Positions 61,011 to 64,000 of a stretch of DNA of 64,000 nt are shown here, in pieces. The stretch is taken from contig JALMQS010000260.1 of assembly GCA_024734495.1 (NCBI GenBank), forward strand, positions 124,001 through 188,000. Direction: 5' to 3'. The notes under the pieces were generated by a model. The model saw only the letters and a list, made by a program, of their open reading frames with translations. It did no database searches and was not told where the DNA came from. The translations under genes were made by a program, and so were the position numbers. Numbering within the stretch: the stretch's first letter is position 1; each line of letters begins with the position of its first letter. The stretch comes from Forficula auricularia (taxonomy: Eukaryota; Arthropoda; Insecta; Dermaptera; Forficulidae).

Positions 61011-61241
61011 TGATTAGTTTTTAACATGGAAAATGTTTGTAACAAGGGTTATTTAATAAAGATTTATCAAAATTATACATCTATATTAAAATGGGGTTGT
61101 TGTGTTATTGTGCAAGTCATAATTAAATAGACAAAACCTCCACTAACAATATCTAAATATTTTTTGGTCCATATCCCTGTGAAAATTTACTTTACCTTAG
61201 ATTGTTTATTTGTTTTTACGTTTGGAACTAAAACCATATAT

Positions 61242-61916
61242 CTACTCTTATTAAACGAGCAATTCTTGTATATATAGAATCGGTTTCTCGAAAACGGCTC
61301 TAAGGATTTGTTTGAAATTCACAGAGTGTTTTTGAGTTGACATTTCGATCTGTCACCGCCTCATCTTCGGCTAAATTGTTTTTGAGGGTTTTTTTGTTAA
61401 TTGAAATAATTATTCACACGTGGTTGTTTGAATAAAAATTTATAATTACATTTTTATTCAATTTCCTTTTAATTATTAATTGGTTTTTTTTAACTTTAAA
61501 TTCCACTAATAGATCGTTACAAATATTATTATAATATATTAGAATTTGCCAATTTAATTAATTAAAGGTATTTTTCTATAAAATAATTTATTAGAATATC
61601 AATTTTATTCTCTTAAAAAATCCGACAATTCGAAGAATCGTGTACCACCTTCTTCAGAATTTAAAAGGGCCAACGAATGAACCTCTGTGTATTTTAATAT
61701 TATTTTTAATTGAAATTACATTCAAAACTTTGCGGCTAGTGATACGTCTTGATGATGGTCATCATAGCTGATGTAAACGTTGGTAAAAATATAAATTAAG
61801 TTTTATTTGATTTTAAAAAACGACCTTTTTACCTGAATTTAAAATGAAAAATAATATTAATATATCGCTTTTAACTGAATCAAAAAATTACCGAGCATCG
61901 CTCGGTGTTCCAGGTA
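61242..61916 (+). mobile_element. Helitron-like element, copy 3
   Basis: Starts ATCTACTCTTATTAAACGAG and ends CCGAGCATCGCTCGGTGTTC then CAGGTACT. It lacks the G-rich block. An inner stretch AATTCGAAGAATCGTGTACC replaces it. Confidence 0.65.
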
Positions 61917-62585
61917 CTATTTATTTATATCTAATGTACAAAACATATAAATTCGAAATTTAACACATTTTGACAGATTTCTCCTTTTTTCTTTTATTTT
62001 ATGTCTACATATATATATATATATATACTATATATATATAAAACATAACATTTAAATATATTATTATTATATGAATATATTTGTGCCATTCTATGAATAT
62101 TATTTCTATACATTCCATTTCATTTCATTCCAATACAAGAACGTTATCTTTTATATTCAAACTTTTGTTTTTGAAAAAATTATTTTTACATTTTTTAATT
62201 GAGAATATAATTATATATAATATACATATATATATATATATATATTGCTTGTCAGCTTCTGCCAGTACTGGCAATGCTTTAACAAACCTTTACATTCCTT
62301 TAGGAGTTATTGTTAAAGGCTTGGGAGTATTTTAAAGTTTAAGGGTATTTTGCTGACGCGGCGTTTCTAATGGAGATAAAGTAGAAGGTCGCAACTATTT
62401 TGGCTATCTAAAATATAACGTCTCTTGTAAATCATTCATGTTCCTCAATCAATTTTCTTTTTATTTTTGTTTTCTAATTCATATTATACAATTTTTGTGC
62501 CAAAACTGTGGATTTTATTGAAAAATAAATAAATAAATAAAAATCATATATGTTAAAATATTAATTTTTCTTTTTTTATTGTTGT
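61917..62585. other. No gene seen
   Basis: AT-rich with TA tracts. The frame at 62081-62335 crosses one of them and is not gene-like. Confidence 0.5.
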
Positions 62586-63366
62586 ATGTTTACCCAAAAG
62601 GCCAATTTCCTACAGTTATGCAAATGCAATGCCCTTCTAGGAAGCAATAAAAAAGAATTAGAGGACGCCCTGAATGGAATTAACCAAATCCTAATACAAG
62701 AAATCAAAATGAAAATAAACAAGAATAAAAACCAAGGTCCTAGTATGTACAAAAAAAGAACAAACGAGACAGGAATGCATCAAAATTAACCAAGAAAACC
62801 TAGAAGGAGTTAAGGAATTCCGCTACCTAGGAAGTAAAATAACATGGGATGGGAGGAGCGAAAACGAAATTAAATCAAGAATTGCCCAAGCAAAAATGGG
62901 GTTTAATTCAAAACAAAAACTACTATGCTCCTCCTCGATCAGCTTAGAAAACAGGAAGTTGCTATTGAAGACATGTATGGAGCATAGCCATGTACGGGTG
63001 TGAAACCTGGACAATTAGAGAAGCGGAGAGAAAGAGATTAGAGGCTTTCGAAATGTGGTGCTACAGAAGAATGATGAATATCAAATGGATGGATAAAATT
63101 ACAAATGAAGAAGTTGTTGGAAGAATCGGAGAAAGAAGAACCTTATGGAAGAGTCTGAAGAAAAGAAGAGGTCAGATGATGGGGCACACACTGAGACATG
63201 GGGGACTGCTTAGGGGAGGATACCTTGGAGGGGGAGGTAGGAAAGAAAAGGGGAAGGGGAAGACCCAGATTAGAATATTTCAACCAAATAATTGGGGATA
63301 TGGGATGCGAGACATTTAGAGAGGTCAAACACCTGGCGGGGGACAGAGTCGAGTAGAGACAGATTA
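62586..63366 (+). mobile_element. LINE family 2 fragment, copy 2 (RT C-terminus)
   Basis: Longer than the copy at 14957. Frames in order: KKELEDALNGINQILIQEIK, then MKINKNK, then KEFRYLGSKITWDGRSENEI, KLLLKTCMEHSHVRV in a shifted frame, then MYGCETWTIREAERKRLEAF, WCYRRMMNIKWMDKITNEEV and GRIGERRTLWKSLKKRRGQM. The order is the RT thumb plus C-terminus of endonuclease/RT LINEs. One base lost near 62970 shifts the frame. It ends near CGAGTAGAGACAGATT without the GAT tail. Confidence 0.75.
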
Positions 63367-63384
63367 AAAAAATTAAAAAAAAAT

Positions 63385-64000
63385 ATAGTTGCTGCGACTT
63401 TTCGATGGAAGCCGAAACGTCGCAAGGCTGAAAATATTTTAGATCGATAGAACAGGTAAGAAAATGTAAGGTGCTAAATTTTCAGAAAAATCCGACTTTC
63501 CGTTTTACATAAAACGGATAACGTCCCATCGACCGTGAATCACCCTGAATATAAGCTCATTTTTTTACTCATGATAAATTATTTTGAATCATCCGCTGTG
63601 TGACGTCACCAAAATTTTCCTCGATGAGAGCGGTTCCCGCCATTTTGCTTCAGTATACGAACCGCCAGAGAGCTCTGTAACTCGTATACGCTAAAATACA
63701 TAGGGCCCTTATGGAGCCTTCCTCTCTATATACTCTATGTTGAGAAGTAGATAAATGTTTCCCTTTGCAAAATAAACAAACCGGAGAATCTTTCGCCGGA
63801 CATACATTTAAATCATGGATGATAAATAAATTAAATAAAAATAATATATATATATTGAACACGATCTTGCCCCAATTCACCTCAAGATCGTGCAGTTCTG
63901 CGTGGTTTAGAACCCGCACAGATCAAGAGATGAAATCGGTTTTGTGTTTTCTCACTTGCCCTTAATAGATGTTAAATAAATTTGGAAGCGGGGGTGTCTG
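63385..64000. promoter_or_regulatory. Mixed repeat ends and a promoter-like patch
   Basis: 63395-63430 has the inverted GCGACTTTTCGATGG / GAAGCCGAAACGTCGC stretch seen in arthropod repeats. 63520-63545 has GTGAATCACCCTGAATATA, like the mariner-MITE end at 45980. 63600-63650 holds a CRE TGACGTCA and CCCGCCATTTTGC, which fits a YY1 site. The window ends without a clear exon. Confidence 0.25.

Noticed and set aside
63143..63328. 61-codon - strand frame, and a similar one at 62823-63014
   Set aside because: Antisense shadows of the LINE family 2 coding sequence.
1..64000. CRISPR arrays, bacterial operons, rRNA genes
   Set aside because: None seen; repeats are eukaryotic transposons and the direct repeats lack CRISPR spacing.

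Overview
This is a piece of a large, AT-rich animal nuclear genome packed with transposable elements. It is most likely an arthropod. The only protein I recognise confidently outside transposons is a TAX1BP3 (TIP-1) PDZ protein. Its residues as recalled for arthropod homologues, the many hAT, mariner, Helitron and Penelope relics, the tRNA-derived SINEs and the long introns all fit an insect or other arthropod. Nothing is bacterial: there are no operons, rRNA or CRISPR. Identifications rest on motif reading; no database search was possible.

Two host genes form a divergent (head-to-head) pair around a short promoter at about 33453-33871. To the right, on the + strand, TAX1BP3 runs as four coding exons (33872-49930) giving 120 residues. 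To the left, on the - strand, I reconstruct eight coding exons (33452 down to 19710). All their splice phases agree, including a 17-base and a 32-base exon, and they give 199 residues with a hydrophobic N-terminus. I do not recognise that protein family. It is the best candidate for something undescribed. The third TAX1BP3 intron has a junction that cannot be spliced in frame with GT-AG as written.

Region by region: 1-4.1 kb is a nested foldback structure with 0.7 kb arms. 4.1-19 kb holds a PIF/Harbinger-type element with a Myb/SANT fragment, hAT MITEs, SINEs, a GC-rich island (12.2-12.7 kb), a foldback element and several LINE fragments. 19.7-33.5 kb is the - strand gene; its introns carry a Crypton-like recombinase relic inside a foldback, an internally deleted Ty3/Gypsy-like element, LINE fragments and a perfect 136 bp palindrome. 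33.5-50 kb is TAX1BP3; its introns carry Helitrons, a hAT element split by a LINE with a clear target duplication, Penelope-type hammerhead ribozyme motifs, a SINE, mariner-type elements and several foldbacks. 50-64 kb is intergenic: two hAT elements side by side in one target site, three mariner-type copies overall in the window, Penelope and Helitron copies and further LINEs.

The feature that sets this window apart is its density of long inverted repeats, many sitting in introns of the two genes and often nested in one another.
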